From positions 784,070 to 848,069 of the forward strand of contig MNCI01003938.1 in NCBI GenBank assembly GCA_015680685.1: a stretch of DNA of 64,000 bases. Reading direction: 5' to 3'. Shown here one piece after another: positions 1 to 11,499 of this stretch. The translations under genes and the position numbers were made by a program. Origin of the DNA: Gnetum montanum (taxonomy: Eukaryota; Streptophyta; Gnetopsida; Gnetales; Gnetaceae). Position 1 is the first letter of the stretch. The number at the start of each line of letters is the position of its first letter. The notes beneath the pieces were generated by a model that did no database searches, was not told the origin of the DNA, and worked only from the letters and a program-made list of their open reading frames with translations.

Positions 1-735
1 TTAAAAAGAAAATGCCTAAAGAGTGCCTTAATCACAAGGAAATTACCACCATTTCTACTTGCAAGAATATTTCTATTAAAGTGGGACTTATTCTTAGCTT
101 CATGAGAAATATCATTAATAGTGGAAAGATCCACATTTAGGACTAAGGTAGTAATATTCTTATAAGAAAATTGATATATATGGATATTATTTCCAAAAAT
201 TTATTTCATGAGGGAGTGCTATTACTTATACCTCTTATTGCTACTATCCATTAGAGTACCATAAACTAGCAACTCTATCCAAAATTACCTTCTTACATAC
301 CACATTAACCACATTCCCAATAGTCTCATAATCCACTACCGTTAGCTCTGTTGCCACCAATGCAAAAAGAGTTACAGACCTCGCCTCAACAAAAAAAATG
401 TAATGTAAGTTATGAACATAAAAATAGATGATATTGCCATCAATGATGAATGAAAACCAAGGAAGCATGCTTTTTTTAGGATAAGTCTAGACAATGCTGG
501 TAGAACTTGCAATCCATCCAACTTAATAAAGGAGATTGTGACTATGGCTCTAGTCCTAGTTTCTACATCTCTAAGTTGTTTAAAAATGCTTATACTTCTA
601 TCAAATTAGAATAGAAATATTATGATTTTCATGCTTACATAGTATGGAATTAACTAGATCAAAGCAAGAGTTCTTTCCAAGAAGAGAATAAACCTACAAA
701 GTAATCTATCGATAAATAGTAGGGAAAGTATTGTG
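1..735. other. AT-rich stretch, no recognisable gene
   Basis: No reading frame here resembles a known protein. The only sizeable frame is a 74-codon minus-strand frame without a recognisable motif. From its position just left of a gypsy protease relic this may be eroded gag or leader sequence of the same element, but I cannot align it. Confidence 0.4.
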
Positions 736-1351
736 CAAAGTTCTTTTAGATTCAATATTTGAAATAAATATTATATCATAAGACATGTAAAAGGCCTAAA
801 ATATATCACCTTAAATAACTGTACTATCAAATTAGATCTTGTAGATTAATTCACTATAGTTTCACTTGAACAAGTGGAAGATGTTGTGACCATCATTAGT
901 GGATGATCATATCTTACCGATTTTCTAGTTATTCATGTTGGGTAGACTAAATGAGAATTTTTGATTAGTATGGAAAGATCATGGATTAGTATAATTAATG
1001 TTGATTTATGAATAAGAGACTTTTCCTTGAAAATATCCAAGGAGAATGAACATAGAGTGATATAGAAATAAAAATTTTTATTTCTCAGGTATAGTGATAC
1101 AAGGTGTAATTATGTATAGAAAGTTTGAGAAATTAAATAGAGAGATGTTCTAGTATGCAGAATATGTATATAAGATTTTTTTTTTACAAATATGCTTATA
1201 CATAGTAGTCACCAAACAAGAATGTACCTAGTGGCTAACAACTAAGGATGAGTACAAATTAGAAATATGCATGGAACTTGCTAAATAACTTGTAATTGCC
1301 TATATGGACAACATGGATGAAATGGAATGGGCAAAGAGGTAACTTTTCTAG
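736..1351 (+). pseudogene. Degenerate Ty3/gypsy protease region (element M)
   Basis: Read in the plus direction with many stops, this aligns with the protease segment of elements C and D on the other strand. The strings V-E-D-V-V-T-I-I-S-G, Y-L-T-D-F-L-V-I and a downstream R-Y-S-D-T-R-C are recognisable, followed by a C-M-E-L-A-like segment. In the family this region is the aspartic protease plus a linker before RT. The catalytic D-x-G-S/A box is only hinted at near 736 (V-L-L-D-S). Numerous stops and frameshifts make it non-functional. The solo LTR at 1357 cuts the linker, and coding homology resumes after 2244. Confidence 0.7.
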
Positions 1352-1356
1352 ATAGG

Positions 1357-2238
1357 TGATGAAGTGTCATATACAAGTTACATTGACAAGCATGCGTTGA
1401 TGCATCCCTATCGATGTAGCCCCATCAACGTAGATGCGTCAGTGTTGATGTACTCAAAGCCTATATAAATGCACATACCAACCATATTTATGACATGTTA
1501 AGTCCATAAGGTAGTGAAGGTATTGTAGTTTTCTTTCTCTAAAGTTAGAATATTTTCCTTTGAATGTCCATAGTGTGAATTAAAGAGAGTGTATGGATCT
1601 TTATTCAAGCATCATGTACCTAAACACCTTGGTGTGAATGACAATAAAGATGAGATTTTTTACATTCATTATAGCACTAGATAGTTTAATATTTCTTATT
1701 TTCACATTACTTTTAATGCACTTTACATTCCTCATTGTAAGTAATTAATACATTTAATCATGAACACATAAGTATGACCACTTTGAGCATAGCATATAAT
1801 GCTTGGTAATCCTTGTAGTAGTCATTTGGTATGCCCAATAATCATCACTTGGTAACCTAGTAGCATTGATACTAGTTCTGGATTTGTTCAGTAAGTGGGA
1901 ATGACTACTTATATTAGAATAGTTAGTCACTAGAATAGATGAGTAGCTAAATAGTTAATCACTAAACCTTCATTTATTCACCTTGCATTTAGGATAAAAA
2001 TATATAAAAATACCAACAAGAAGACAAGAAAAAATAAATATCATAAGCTTAATTCACATTTAACCGTACACACAAATAGCACAAGTGCGAGTTAGGAAGG
2101 CAATGATCACATAATCCCTTAATTCATAATTTATGACTATGGGAAAACTTAGGAACTAAGTCTATGGAATTTGACCAGATCATTAGTACACACTTGTGAT
2201 TCATATGGTTGGATGTGGGGTATACTTGATGCTCATTA
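1357..2238 (+). mobile_element. Solo LTR K1 with perfect target duplication
   Basis: An 882-bp LTR in plus orientation, starting TGATGAAGTG and ending GCTCATTA. It is flanked by ATAGG at 1352-1356 and again at 2239-2243, a perfect 5-bp target duplication. No internal region is present, so it is a solo LTR left by LTR-LTR recombination. Its U3 carries repeated GATG/CATC-type words (about 1390-1455) followed by TATATAAATG, in place of the GATATCGCG words of other copies. The R/U5 part resembles the LTRs of A-D. The host sequence is the gypsy pol relic of a related element. Confidence 0.9.
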
Positions 2239-2499
2239 ATAGGATATCAAGAAGAAGAAGATATGAATTGAGAAAAATTAGAGATCCTAGATAAGATTGA
2301 ACTAGAACCTATAAATAAAGATCTTGTTATACTCACTTGAATAGGTATTCTTGAACAATGACAAATCAATAATTATCAACACCAATTTAATAGAAGAACA
2401 AAAGAATAAATTTCTTGAAGTTAGTAACAAATAACCTATAATCTTCATTTGGTATTATGATGAAATTATAGAAATAGATCCATGTATATGTTAACATCA

Positions 2500-3790
2500 T
2501 AAATCTATTTGTTAAAGCACATTATTAACCACAAAGAAAAATGAATCCTAAATTGAATGAAGTTGTTAACTAAGAGATTGAAAAGCTATTAAAATCAATG
2601 TTCATCTATCTAATTATAAATAGTAAATGGGTAAGTCCACTTGTCACTATTTCAAAGAAAGATGGTAAATGAAGGATATGTATAGACTTCAAGTTGTTAA
2701 TGTGGCTACAATTAAAGTTCATTTTTCTTTGCTATTTTTTGACCAAGTTCTAGATATAATAGTAGGAGACAAATACTATAGTTTTATGAATGGATATAAT
2801 AAAATCAAAATAGCTCTATAAAATCAAGGAAAGACCACCTTCACAAATTCATGAGAAACATTTTTATACAAGTAGATGCATTTTAATCTTTGTAATACTC
2901 TTGTAGCTTTTCAAAGTCTTTTCCTCAACATATTTTAGAAGTAGATTGGTAGTGGAGTGGATGTTTTTATGGATGATTTCTCTAGATATAATTCTATTTT
3001 TGATCATGCATTGAATTGCATTAAGCAAATGCTAAACCAATTTATTGAAATAAACATTTAGGCTTAATTGACAAAAGAGTCATTTAATTATCTAAGAAGA
3101 TATAGTTCTAGCACATAAAATTTGAGAGAATGGAATTGAAGTAGATCCAAATAAGAGTAAAGTCATACAAGGCATCACCTCATGATCATAAATAGTTAAG
3201 AATGCTAGATTATCTTTTGGTCACACTAGGTATTACAAAAGATTTATTAAGAACTTTTTTAAGATCGAAAAACTACTAGTAGAGCTAACCAAGAAAGATG
3301 TGCTATTTACATGGATGGAGGATTTTAAAAAGTACTTGAAATTATTAAGAAAAATTTAGTGAAAACTCCTATTCTTTCAGCATTATATTGGTTAAAACAT
3401 TTTTCCATATTGATAGATGTATCTAATTATGCATTGGACATTGTACTTACATAGTTGTATGATCAAAATGTTTGTATTATATTCAGTACACAAGTTAAAG
3501 TATAATATAAACAAAACTCAAATACACCATCATAGAAAAATAATTAATGGTAGTGGTATATGTGCTTGAAAAATTTAGACACTATATGTTTGTTTATCTT
3601 GTCTATATACATATTGACCATAATGCTACCAACTTTCTTATGAATAAACCAATAATGAATCTTGGTATTATATGATGGCTTGTCATCATGTAGAAATTTG
3701 ATCTTACGATGATATATTGAAAGGACACCATGAATGTCCTTTTTGATCACTTGATTATGATGGGATAGATACCTTGATGAAGAACCATTT
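2500..3790 (+). pseudogene. Degenerate Ty3/gypsy reverse transcriptase and RNase H (element M)
   Basis: Broken plus-strand frames match element D in order. RT blocks: S-K-W-V-S-P-L-V near 2615, R-I-C-I-D-F near 2675, and a V-F-M-D-D-F active-site strand near 2960. The RNase H part is at about 3540-3790, with F-R-H-Y-M-F and Y-I-H-I-D-H-N-A followed by F-L-M-N-K-P. The F-M-D-D-F box and the D-H-x-A RNase H motif place it in the non-chromovirus Tat/Athila-like branch. Stops and indels occur every few tens of codons. After 3790 the match weakens into a linker and ends near 4150 without a recognisable integrase core. Confidence 0.8.
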
Positions 3791-3879
3791 TTAGATCACT
3801 TTTGAGACAAATTATTATTTCCAATGACAATAATAGTTTCAAAAACTATAAAGAAATTATGGGTTGTAGATAAAATCAT

Positions 3880-4150
3880 CTATTTAATAATACTTGAATG
3901 TCCTACTTAATGGGATAAGAAAAAAAAATAGTTTGTACATTAGGTTAAGTACTTCATTGAAATTAAGAATAACCTTTATAATATCTATGCTAATGAATGT
4001 CATTTTCTTTCAAGAGATATTCTAGATATCTTAACTCAAAGACCTCACATCTATTTTTTGTCATTCAAGTTTATTTGAGGTCATAGAGTTGAGCTCTTAC
4101 TCATGGGAAGATGTAGCACATTATACCATTTTTTGTAAACACTATTTTAT
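3880..4150 (+). pseudogene. Remnant of the RNase H-integrase linker (element M)
   Basis: A weak plus-strand match to the segment of element D that follows RNase H (the F-M-E-I-K-G-Q-L-Y-K-V-Y stretch). Here it reads roughly Y-F-I-E-I-K-N-N-L-Y-N-I-Y-A. Homology stops near 4150 and the integrase catalytic core is missing. Confidence 0.5.
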
Positions 4151-5195
4151 TAAGTTAGGGTAATAATTTATTTTTTGAATGTGAAGGAGAATAGGGCACA
4201 AAATTTTGTGAATAGATTGTACAATAATAAGTTTGATTATTTTTATAAGCATTTTGGTTTTTTCATTAGTACACATGTGCTAAAATGACAAATTTATTTG
4301 GAGTACATCATTACAATAAGACATTGATTAGGATTGATATGATCTAGGCTGATTTGTGCATTTTGATGCTATATAAAATGGCTAATTTATTAATTGTTGA
4401 TTCAAGGCTCCTAATTAATTTGATTATTCGAAGGATTTTTTATGTGGGAGACTTTTCAATCCTTTGTTTCATTTAATATACTATGCACTTTTCTAATTTT
4501 GCAATTGAATTTTCCAATTTTCCAATTTAGGATTCCAAAGTTAGTAAATTTTATTGAGGAATTTTATTTTCATTTGGAGATTTTTATCAATTGCAATTTC
4601 AAGATTTTGAAAAAGATTGATAAAGTCTTTAATTTTACAATCACTGTTATGTGTAACAATTTTTTTTTTGATTTCTAATTGGATGTGAAGAAGTGGAGAA
4701 GGGTTGGGAACCAAATTAAATTTTCTATAAATTTTTTAGAAAAATAATCAATAACCCTCAATGATTGTAGATGGCTACAAAATAAAACCCTATAGTCTAA
4801 GGATCATCACAACCTAGAGAAAAGAGGTGAAGAGAAGCACATTATAGGAATTAGCCAAAAGACTCATAAGTAGAGAAGTAGGAGATGTATTAATATTCTA
4901 TCCATCAATCAACACCTCAAAAAAAGTATTTAGGTCAAGTTAAAGATTTAACACCACTTGCTTTTGAAGCAAGTAGATAGCTAACCTTATTGGGACATTA
5001 TGTCCAAACTATTAATAATAAGGCACTAAGGTCTAGCATGATCATTAAATTAAAATTTGGACCATTTCTAAAATTTGCACTATAGCAAGTACATGAATAG
5101 TTGCATGTTCCATCATTTTGGCCCACAATATTTGGAAATGATAAATGATATTTAGGAGAAACTTATCAATTCTAGCATAATTAACAAGACAATGT
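4151..5195. other. AT-rich spacer without recognisable coding content
   Basis: I see no conserved protein motif. The 78-codon plus-strand frame at 4442-4678 is Phe/Ile/Asn-rich, as expected from AT-rich chance ORFs, and has no supporting start context or homolog inside the window. This may be the eroded 3' part of element M. Confidence 0.4.
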
Positions 5196-6945
5196 TGATG
5201 ACTAGTAGAGTAACCCTGATGAGTGGCGAGGTACCCCTACACTCAACCATATGAATATAAGCTTTACACGCACGATCCAGTCGAACTCCGTAGATCGACT
5301 AGTTGTGGCATCTAGATAGTTAGCCTTAGGTCACAATTCACTGTCTTCCCACCTGGACTAGTATTAGCTTTGTCATGTATGGTTTAGTCTAGAGTGAGGT
5401 GTATGATGTGGTTTCTAATCTAACGCTACTCCTGAAGGCAATAGAATGTAATATTCACTAATCTAGGAGAGAGAGGGTGAGAGAATATAATCTAGCCTAC
5501 GTGCGAGAGCATCTATTCCTTGATTATCCGTACACATCTTGGACTTCGTGCATGACTACCACTGGGATTAATCCTAGGTGCACTACTAGGTTACCAAGTA
5601 GTCACACTTAACTGCTTGTAATCAAGTCATACTCATTTTGTGTTTAACATGAGTTTAAGGGTGAGAGAGATTAACTAGGAAAGCAATAAATAACAATTAA
5701 TTGAATGATTAATCTAGGTGAATTTTGCAATGATGAAGTAATCTCAATCTTTATTGATAGTCATGTGCGTGTCCAAGTACATCACACTTGAATAAAGGAT
5801 GTCGTACAATTACATTCACCACACTATGGGCATACACGGTGAGGAAAAGGGTTGAGAGAGAGAAAAATGAAAATTGAAATTAAAACTAACTCTAAAACTA
5901 ATGATCTATGATGATTTCTAACTCATCTATCTACCTCTTATTTATAAATGAGGAGATAGGCTGCGATATCGCGTATGCGATATCACGGGTTGGGCTATGA
6001 TATCGCGTACAGGATATCGCTTCGATAGCGAGATCATGGATGCGATATCGTGGGTGTGATATCGTGGGTGTGTTATCGTGGCTGTTAACAAATTCATGAC
6101 TCATCAAACCCTATGCCTAAGCATATAGATAAGAAGGATTAAGACATGATTCGATCAAATTCTATGAAGTTAGAAGTGGTTAGATACCTTAGATAGTCAA
6201 GTGCTAAGATATTGATTATTCTCTTCCCAATTATACTTATGTGGCTTAAGTTGTATGAGTAAGTGTGACTGAGGTATATGATTGTATTTTATTAAAATAT
6301 CTAAAGTATTAAAATATTAACCTATTTAATTTAAGTGAAGAAGGTAAATGTAAACTAGCCTAAGCATAGAGTATTCATTCCTAATTTAGTGTACACATCT
6401 TGAACATGTACAAATATTACTAGGTTACAAAGTGTTTAACTGTTGGGCATACTAAGTGATTCACTATTGGGATTACCAAGCATCAATACATATATGCTTG
6501 AGATCAATCGTACTCATATGAATTAACTAAGTATGATGATATAAAATATATAACTACTTGCATGAAAAGTAAATGAACAATTAAGGTAAATTGCAAGGAA
6601 GAAAATTAAAATTCTAATCCAAGTTTTGCAATGGATGGAACAAATCTTGATTTTTTTGTTGCCATGCAAATGTATCTAGGTACATCATGCACTAAAATAA
6701 AATTTTGTGCAATTCATTCATTCCATGTTGTGATTACTTAAAGGAAAAATTCTAACTTTCATGAGATAAAATTGCAAGAGCTATTAGATTGATCAAATAC
6801 TATCATAAATGTGATTCATATGTACATTTATATAGGTAAATATGGAGGCTACATCAACACTAATCCATTGATGCATCTTGGGCAATGTCGATGCATATGT
6901 ATCAAGGAGGCTATGTCAATGCATAAGTGTCAACATTACTAATGA
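5196..6945 (-). mobile_element. Old LTR (L), split by LTR K2
   Basis: The first 21 bp (5196-5216) read as the diverged beginning of a minus-oriented LTR (TGATGACTAGTAGAG). The match resumes at 6112 and runs to about 6945, preserving the order of landmarks seen in other copies: the tract facing GGGATTACCAAGC, the polyadenylation region and a TATA-like TATATAGG. Its U3 has GATGCAT/TCGATGCAT words (6850-6925) like K1 and K4. The outer boundary is inexact and no target duplication was recognised. It is older than K2, which is inserted in it. Confidence 0.7.
5217..6106 (-). mobile_element. Solo LTR K2 with perfect target duplication
   Basis: An 890-bp LTR in minus orientation, TGATGAGTGGCGAGG...GACTCATCA, flanked by AACCC at 5212-5216 and 6107-6111. 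The U3 end (about 5960-6080) is packed with GATATCG and CGATATC words, several with CpG. A TATA-like TTATTTATAAATGAGG-type segment adjoins it at 5938-5950. It is inserted 21 bp inside the older LTR L. Confidence 0.92.
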
Positions 6946-6959
6946 ATTTATTGTCTCTT

Positions 6960-7775
6960 AGATGTAATAGTGAAAATTTAGGGCACTATAGTTTCATATG
7001 TAGTTGAAGAAATCATTGCAACGTAATGCTTGCCTAATATTGGCACTAATTTTACTAGTTTAGAGTCCATAACCCACAAATTGTGGCTAGAAAGAGCTTA
7101 TAAAGATGAAAGGAAAGAATATAGTTCCTTTTCTATAATAGAGAAAAGTTATTTTAATATGGGAACTCACCAATTGGATCCCATTGTATGTCTAAATAGG
7201 ATATCTATATATGGAGCCTAGAATAATGCTATACTCAGTGGTAAATACTCTACAAATTTGGCATATCTTATTTTTCTAGAGATAGAGTATAGATTTGAGG
7301 GAAAAAGTAGGTAAACCAATGCTGCTATTCCTTTGCATGATTGAGAAATTATGTAGATGAGTTGGAATTTTTGGCTATACCAATGATACAATAAAAAAGA
7401 AGGATGTGTGGATGTGTAATGATAGCAAGTTCTCCTAATTGAATGACATGACGGTTATCATCTAACACAATTAGATATTTCCTACTTGTATAATATGATG
7501 TCTATTAAAAAATTTAATGATTTTTATTTCTCTTAAAATACATCCTATACTAAATTCATGAAGCATGTATTTGCAAAGGAAGGCCAAGTAGAAGCACCAT
7601 CAAGCACACCAGTAGAAATAATCCAAGTAGTAGAAATTGATGGTCTAGGTTGTAGCATCTACATCCTAGCAAAGGGACCAAGAGACCATAAGCTAGCAAT
7701 GAGTTATTTATAAGAATTAGTAGACATAGTTAGTTTGAAAACAAAGAATTTTTCTAGAATATTCATGGATCAAGT
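6960..7775 (+). pseudogene. Relic of retrotransposon ORF2 (third copy)
   Basis: The longest open piece is 7030-7221. It aligns with the conserved N-terminal block of ORF2 in elements A and B: the K-L-W-L-x-R-A-Y-x-K/D-E/K-D/E-x-K core, then an I-x-x-x-G-T-x segment and I-S-x-Y-x-A. The downstream frames (7250-7440) keep a degraded form of the P-x-P-C-L-I-R/D-x-x-x-R-H region and the Y-T-N-D segment. No LTR pair belonging to it can be assigned. It ends where the iMet-primed LTR fragment begins. Function is unknown in all copies. Confidence 0.65.
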
Positions 7776-8163
7776 TCACTCTATTATTATATCACCTTCT
7801 AATACTAAATCCAAATATTATGAAAAGATAATTAATTTTTTAGAAAATGAGAAAACTAGATTTTTTTAATGATTCAAAGAGAAGATTACGATAGGGTTCC
7901 ACAACCTACAAAACATCCAAAACCTCTTAAAATACTCAAATGATGCTATAGAGCATGAGGCTCTACAATCATACAATGGCTATTCTCAATGTAAGACATA
8001 ACTACTGAAAAATCTTTTCCACAACCTCAGACTAAGATCTCAACTCATAAGTAAGACTGGAACACAAAGGCCAACATGACATAATTGACCTTAGAGCTAC
8101 AACCATACATGCACTTGCTCAATGTTCTCTCTCACACTCTTGATCAAGCTCAAAACATAGGCC
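7776..8163 (-). mobile_element. Partial LTR of the iMet-primed family
   Basis: This segment is a diverged direct copy of 8655-9010 inside LTR F, sharing the CACTAAATCCAAATATTATG start and the GAGCATGAGGCTCTA box. It represents the R/U5 side of a minus-oriented LTR. At 8164 it switches to gag-leader sequence, so the 3' LTR, pol and most of the interior between are deleted. Confidence 0.6.
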
Positions 8164-8169
8164 AACACT

Positions 8170-8561
8170 CACACAATTGACATGAATGCTCTAGCAAGCC
8201 TTGCTTCATCTTCCTCATCTAGCTTTCTTAGATAAGTAGTAGTTATCATCATTGAAGTCCTCAGAATTCTCATATGAGGAATAGGATTCCCTCCCATTGG
8301 AATCCTTAGCTAATGAGTTCCTATACTTCCATAGTTGGATTGTCCTTCCTCACCATCCACTCCATCTCTACCTAGTTGTGAAACTTTCTCATCTAAACAT
8401 GCATGCTCATCACCTCCATGTGTCTAGATATGGATAGAATCAACATTTTTGTCTACCATTATACTAATTTCATTGAACTGAGCAACCATCATATGGAAGG
8501 TAGACTTCATGCTCTCCATGTCTCTAGTAAGGGTTTGAATCTTTTTCCTCTTGAATGCCAT
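8170..8561 (-). pseudogene. N-terminal gag-like relic of the iMet-primed element
   Basis: On the minus strand an ATG at 8561 opens a frame beginning M-A-F-K-R-K-K-I-Q-T-L-T-R-D-M-E and reading M-M-V-A-Q-F-N-E-I further on. It is basic and then helical, and lies about 50 bp after the primer site. That is the expected position of gag. Stops appear after about 45 codons. It is adjacent to PBS 8613-8623 and LTR F, so it is the 5' end of a minus-strand element. The lineage (Ty1/copia versus other) is not fixed by this fragment alone. Confidence 0.45.
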
Positions 8562-8612
8562 TTGAAATTGAAAAAATCCTCAACCAGATACAAAAAAAAC
8601 AATCAACACTAA

Positions 8613-8623
8613 GCTCTGATACC
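8613..8623 (-). promoter_or_regulatory. Primer binding site, initiator-Met tRNA type
   Basis: On the minus strand this reads GGTATCAGAGC, matching all but the leading T of the TGGTATCAGAGC complement of plant initiator tRNA-Met. It abuts the 3' end of LTR F. This PBS type is common in Ty1/copia and in some chromoviruses. Confidence 0.75.
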
Positions 8624-9628
8624 TATAACACTAGAGTAGTTTTGCTCTAATTTTTAAATCACCATTTAACACTAAATCCAAATATTATGAAAAGATAACT
8701 AAATTGCTAGAAAATAAGAAAATTAGCTATCTTTAATTATTTCAGGAAAAGATTACAATAAGGTTCCCAAAACCCACAAAACATTCAAACCTATGACAAA
8801 CACTTAAATGATACTATAGAACATGAGGCTCTAGAATCACACAATGGTTGTTTTTAATGCAAGACATGATTGATGGAGAATCTCTTCCACATCTTGGAAC
8901 TAAGATCTCAACTCATAAGTACATGAGAGATTAGAACACATAGGTCAACACATATCATAATTAACCTTGAAGCATCAACCATACCTACACTCACTCAATG
9001 TGTTCTATTACACTCTTGTTAAGCTCTACTCAACTCAAGAGTTCTCTCATGGCATCTCATGATCTCTCTCCTTTGTACAAACATGAAAATAAATCATATT
9101 TATTAGAAGAAAAAGATAAAAATCCTAGGACACCTTCCACAAGCTCAACTTGGAGTTTCCATGTTGTTTTTATCCCTTTTCCACCTTGTTTAGGCTATTT
9201 CCTGAAATAGAATAATATTTCCAAAAGTTTCCTTGCTTGTTTGGGTCATCTTTGACCTCCTTGGAATATATTCCTACAAAAGTGCCCATTCTTATGAGAT
9301 GTCTCACATTGTAGTTAAGATATCTTAGCTATTCTAGAGATGTGTTAGCTAAGATGTCTTCATAGTAGTGAGATGTCTCCTTTAATGTCTGAGATGTCTC
9401 ATCACTATTTGAGATGTCTTTCCTACGACATTCGTTAAAAGCTCAAGATGCCTCTTGGTAGATCCCAACTTGGTCTAGACATTTTGTAGCTCTTGAGATG
9501 TCTCTTCTAAGAGCCCAGATCTTAGACAAAATGACTCTAAGACCTCCAACATATCTCCATGAAGCCTAAAACCTAAAAAAACATCTTGTAGAAAAAAGCA
9601 TAAGGGAATTGAAAGAGGTGTTCCTACA
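8624..9628 (-). mobile_element. LTR F of the iMet-primed family
   Basis: About 1005 bp in minus orientation, starting (right end) TGTAGGAACACCT and ending at the PBS. Its U3 part (9285-9540) holds many copies of AGATGTC. The R/U5 part (8660-9010) is repeated at 7776-8163, and in inverse orientation in LTR G. It faces LTR G head to head with 74 bp between them. Confidence 0.75.
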
Positions 9629-9702
9629 CCATGATGTACTAAGTTTCAAATGCTTTGAGAGGGATCCTACATTGTCCATGTTGTTCATAAGGTGTATACT
9701 AG

Positions 9703-10570
9703 TGTGGGAACACCTCTTCCAATTTCATTGTTCTCTTCCTTACATGTGGTTTTTGTAGGTTTTGAGCTTTGTGAAGACATATTGTCCAAGATTTGGTCTC
9801 TCAAAGGAGACATCAAGGAAATTCTAAAGATGTCTTAACTATGTAGAGGAAGTTTCTTATGAGATGTCTTAGTTGAGAATTGATACATCACAATGATTGT
9901 GAGACATATTAGGTGAGACATCTTACACATTGGTGAGGCATCTTAGCTGCTATGAAGACATCTCACAAGCATTCCTATTTTTAATAGGAGACATTTTGAG
10001 AAGGTTAGAGAAAAATTGTATGATTGGAAAAATTTATGAAATTAGTCATTCCAATTTAGGAAACATTAGGAGAAGGTTTGAAAAGATGGAAAATAGTTAG
10101 GAGAAAATGGAAAAAGATGTAAATAATTGAAGATCCTTAAGGTGAGTTGGAAAAAGGTTTCTAGGTATCTTGTCTTTTCTTTGCAAATAATTATTAGTAT
10201 ATTTCATACTTATACCACTAAGGGGAGATCATGACATGAGAGTTGTTCATGACTTAAGTTTGAGAAAGAGTGTGAGAGAGAACATTGAGTAAGTGCATAT
10301 GTGGTTGTAGCTCTAAGGTTAATTGTATGATGTATTTCCTATGTATTCAATCTCAGTCTCAAATTGTGGGAGAGATTCTTTATTGGTTGTGTCTTTAATT
10401 AAGAACAACCATTGTGTGATTGTAGAGCCTCACACTTTGAAATATTGTTTGAGTGTGTGAGATTATTTTGGATGTTTTGTGAATTTTGGGAACTTGATGT
10501 AATCTCTTCGTTTAACAATTAAATATATTTAGTTTTTTATTTTCTAGCATATTGTTTATTCTTTCATAAT
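9703..10570 (+). mobile_element. LTR G of the iMet-primed family, left part
   Basis: Starts TGTGGGAACACC and is the inverse counterpart of LTR F along its length, with the same AGATGTC/GACATCT-rich U3 (about 9770-9965). It stops at 10570, exactly where element B starts. The LTR resumes after B at 26946, where sequence matching LTR F (ATATTTGGATTTAGTGTTAA) continues. B therefore inserted into this LTR. Confidence 0.75.
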
Positions 10571-11427
10571 TGATAATTTATTGTTTGTCAGGCCCCGACA
10601 TCGAATACATGACATTGTAGCCCCAACATCAGAGCCAAGAAGCGATGTCAAATATTTGATGTTGCCTTATCTGTGTTTGCCTATAAATACAACACTTGAG
10701 TGCTTAGATGAGACAATATGTAGAATGTATGAAGTAGGGAGGAAGTTTTAGTTTTCAGTTTCTTTTCCTTAGAGTTTGTTATTCCTAGTGCATGCCTACA
10801 GTGTGATATTTGTAATTGTATAGCACCTTTGTTCGAGTGTGATATACTTGGACATATTACATAACTGGCAATCGAGATTATTTCCATGATTGCAACATCC
10901 ACTTAGATTATTTTTGCTTTTGAATTGTTAATTATTTACTACTTCCTTTAGTTAAATATTTCCATTTATTGTTGTTATTAAGAGAAATGTGTATGTCTTA
11001 ATCATGAGCATTTTAAGTGTAAATACTTGGTAACCTAGTAGTGTATTTTTTGGCATATCTAGTGACATATGCTTGGCAATCCTAAAAGTAGTCTCAAAAA
11101 GTCCAAGACATATATGGATGATTAAGGGTGGATACCTATCACACGTAGGCTAGTTAGATTTCACTTTCCATTGTTTAGTAGCTTAGTTAATTCATCTCTT
11201 TATTGCCATTAGGAGTAGCATAGAGTTAGACAATATCTTACACCTTACTTTGGACTAAACCATACATGACAAAGCTACCACTAGTCCAAGTGGGAAGATA
11301 GTGAATTGCAATTAGAGCATAATGATCTAGATACCACAACTAGTCCCATCCATGGAATTCAACTAAATCTTATGTGAACGCTTGTGATTCGTATGGTTGA
11401 GCATGGGGGTACCTCATTGCTCATCAT
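10571..11427 (+). repeat. 5' LTR of element B
   Basis: 857 bp, ending TTGCTCATCA. The U3 has GACATCG/GATGTC-type words (10590-10665) rather than GATATCGCG. A TATA-like CTATAAATAC lies at 10681-10690. It shares the tract from the landmark AGCATTTTAAGTG-type region to the terminal GGGGTACC with the other LTRs. Confidence 0.9.
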
Positions 11428-11429
11428 AT

Positions 11430-11446
11430 GCAACATGATCGGGGAT
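11430..11446 (+). promoter_or_regulatory. Degraded primer binding site of element B
   Basis: Directly after the 5' LTR, TGCAACATGATCGGGGA occupies the place of the Asp-tRNA-like PBS seen intact in C and D (TGGCACCATTGCCAGGGAC). Several mismatches show decay. Confidence 0.55.
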
Positions 11447-11499
11447 GGTGCTAGTTATCTAGATTAGTTATATAATACATGATCACCTTAAAAGGTACT

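Noticed and set aside
4442-4678. 78-codon plus-strand frame
   Set aside because: AT-rich chance frame with no motif and no homolog in the window.
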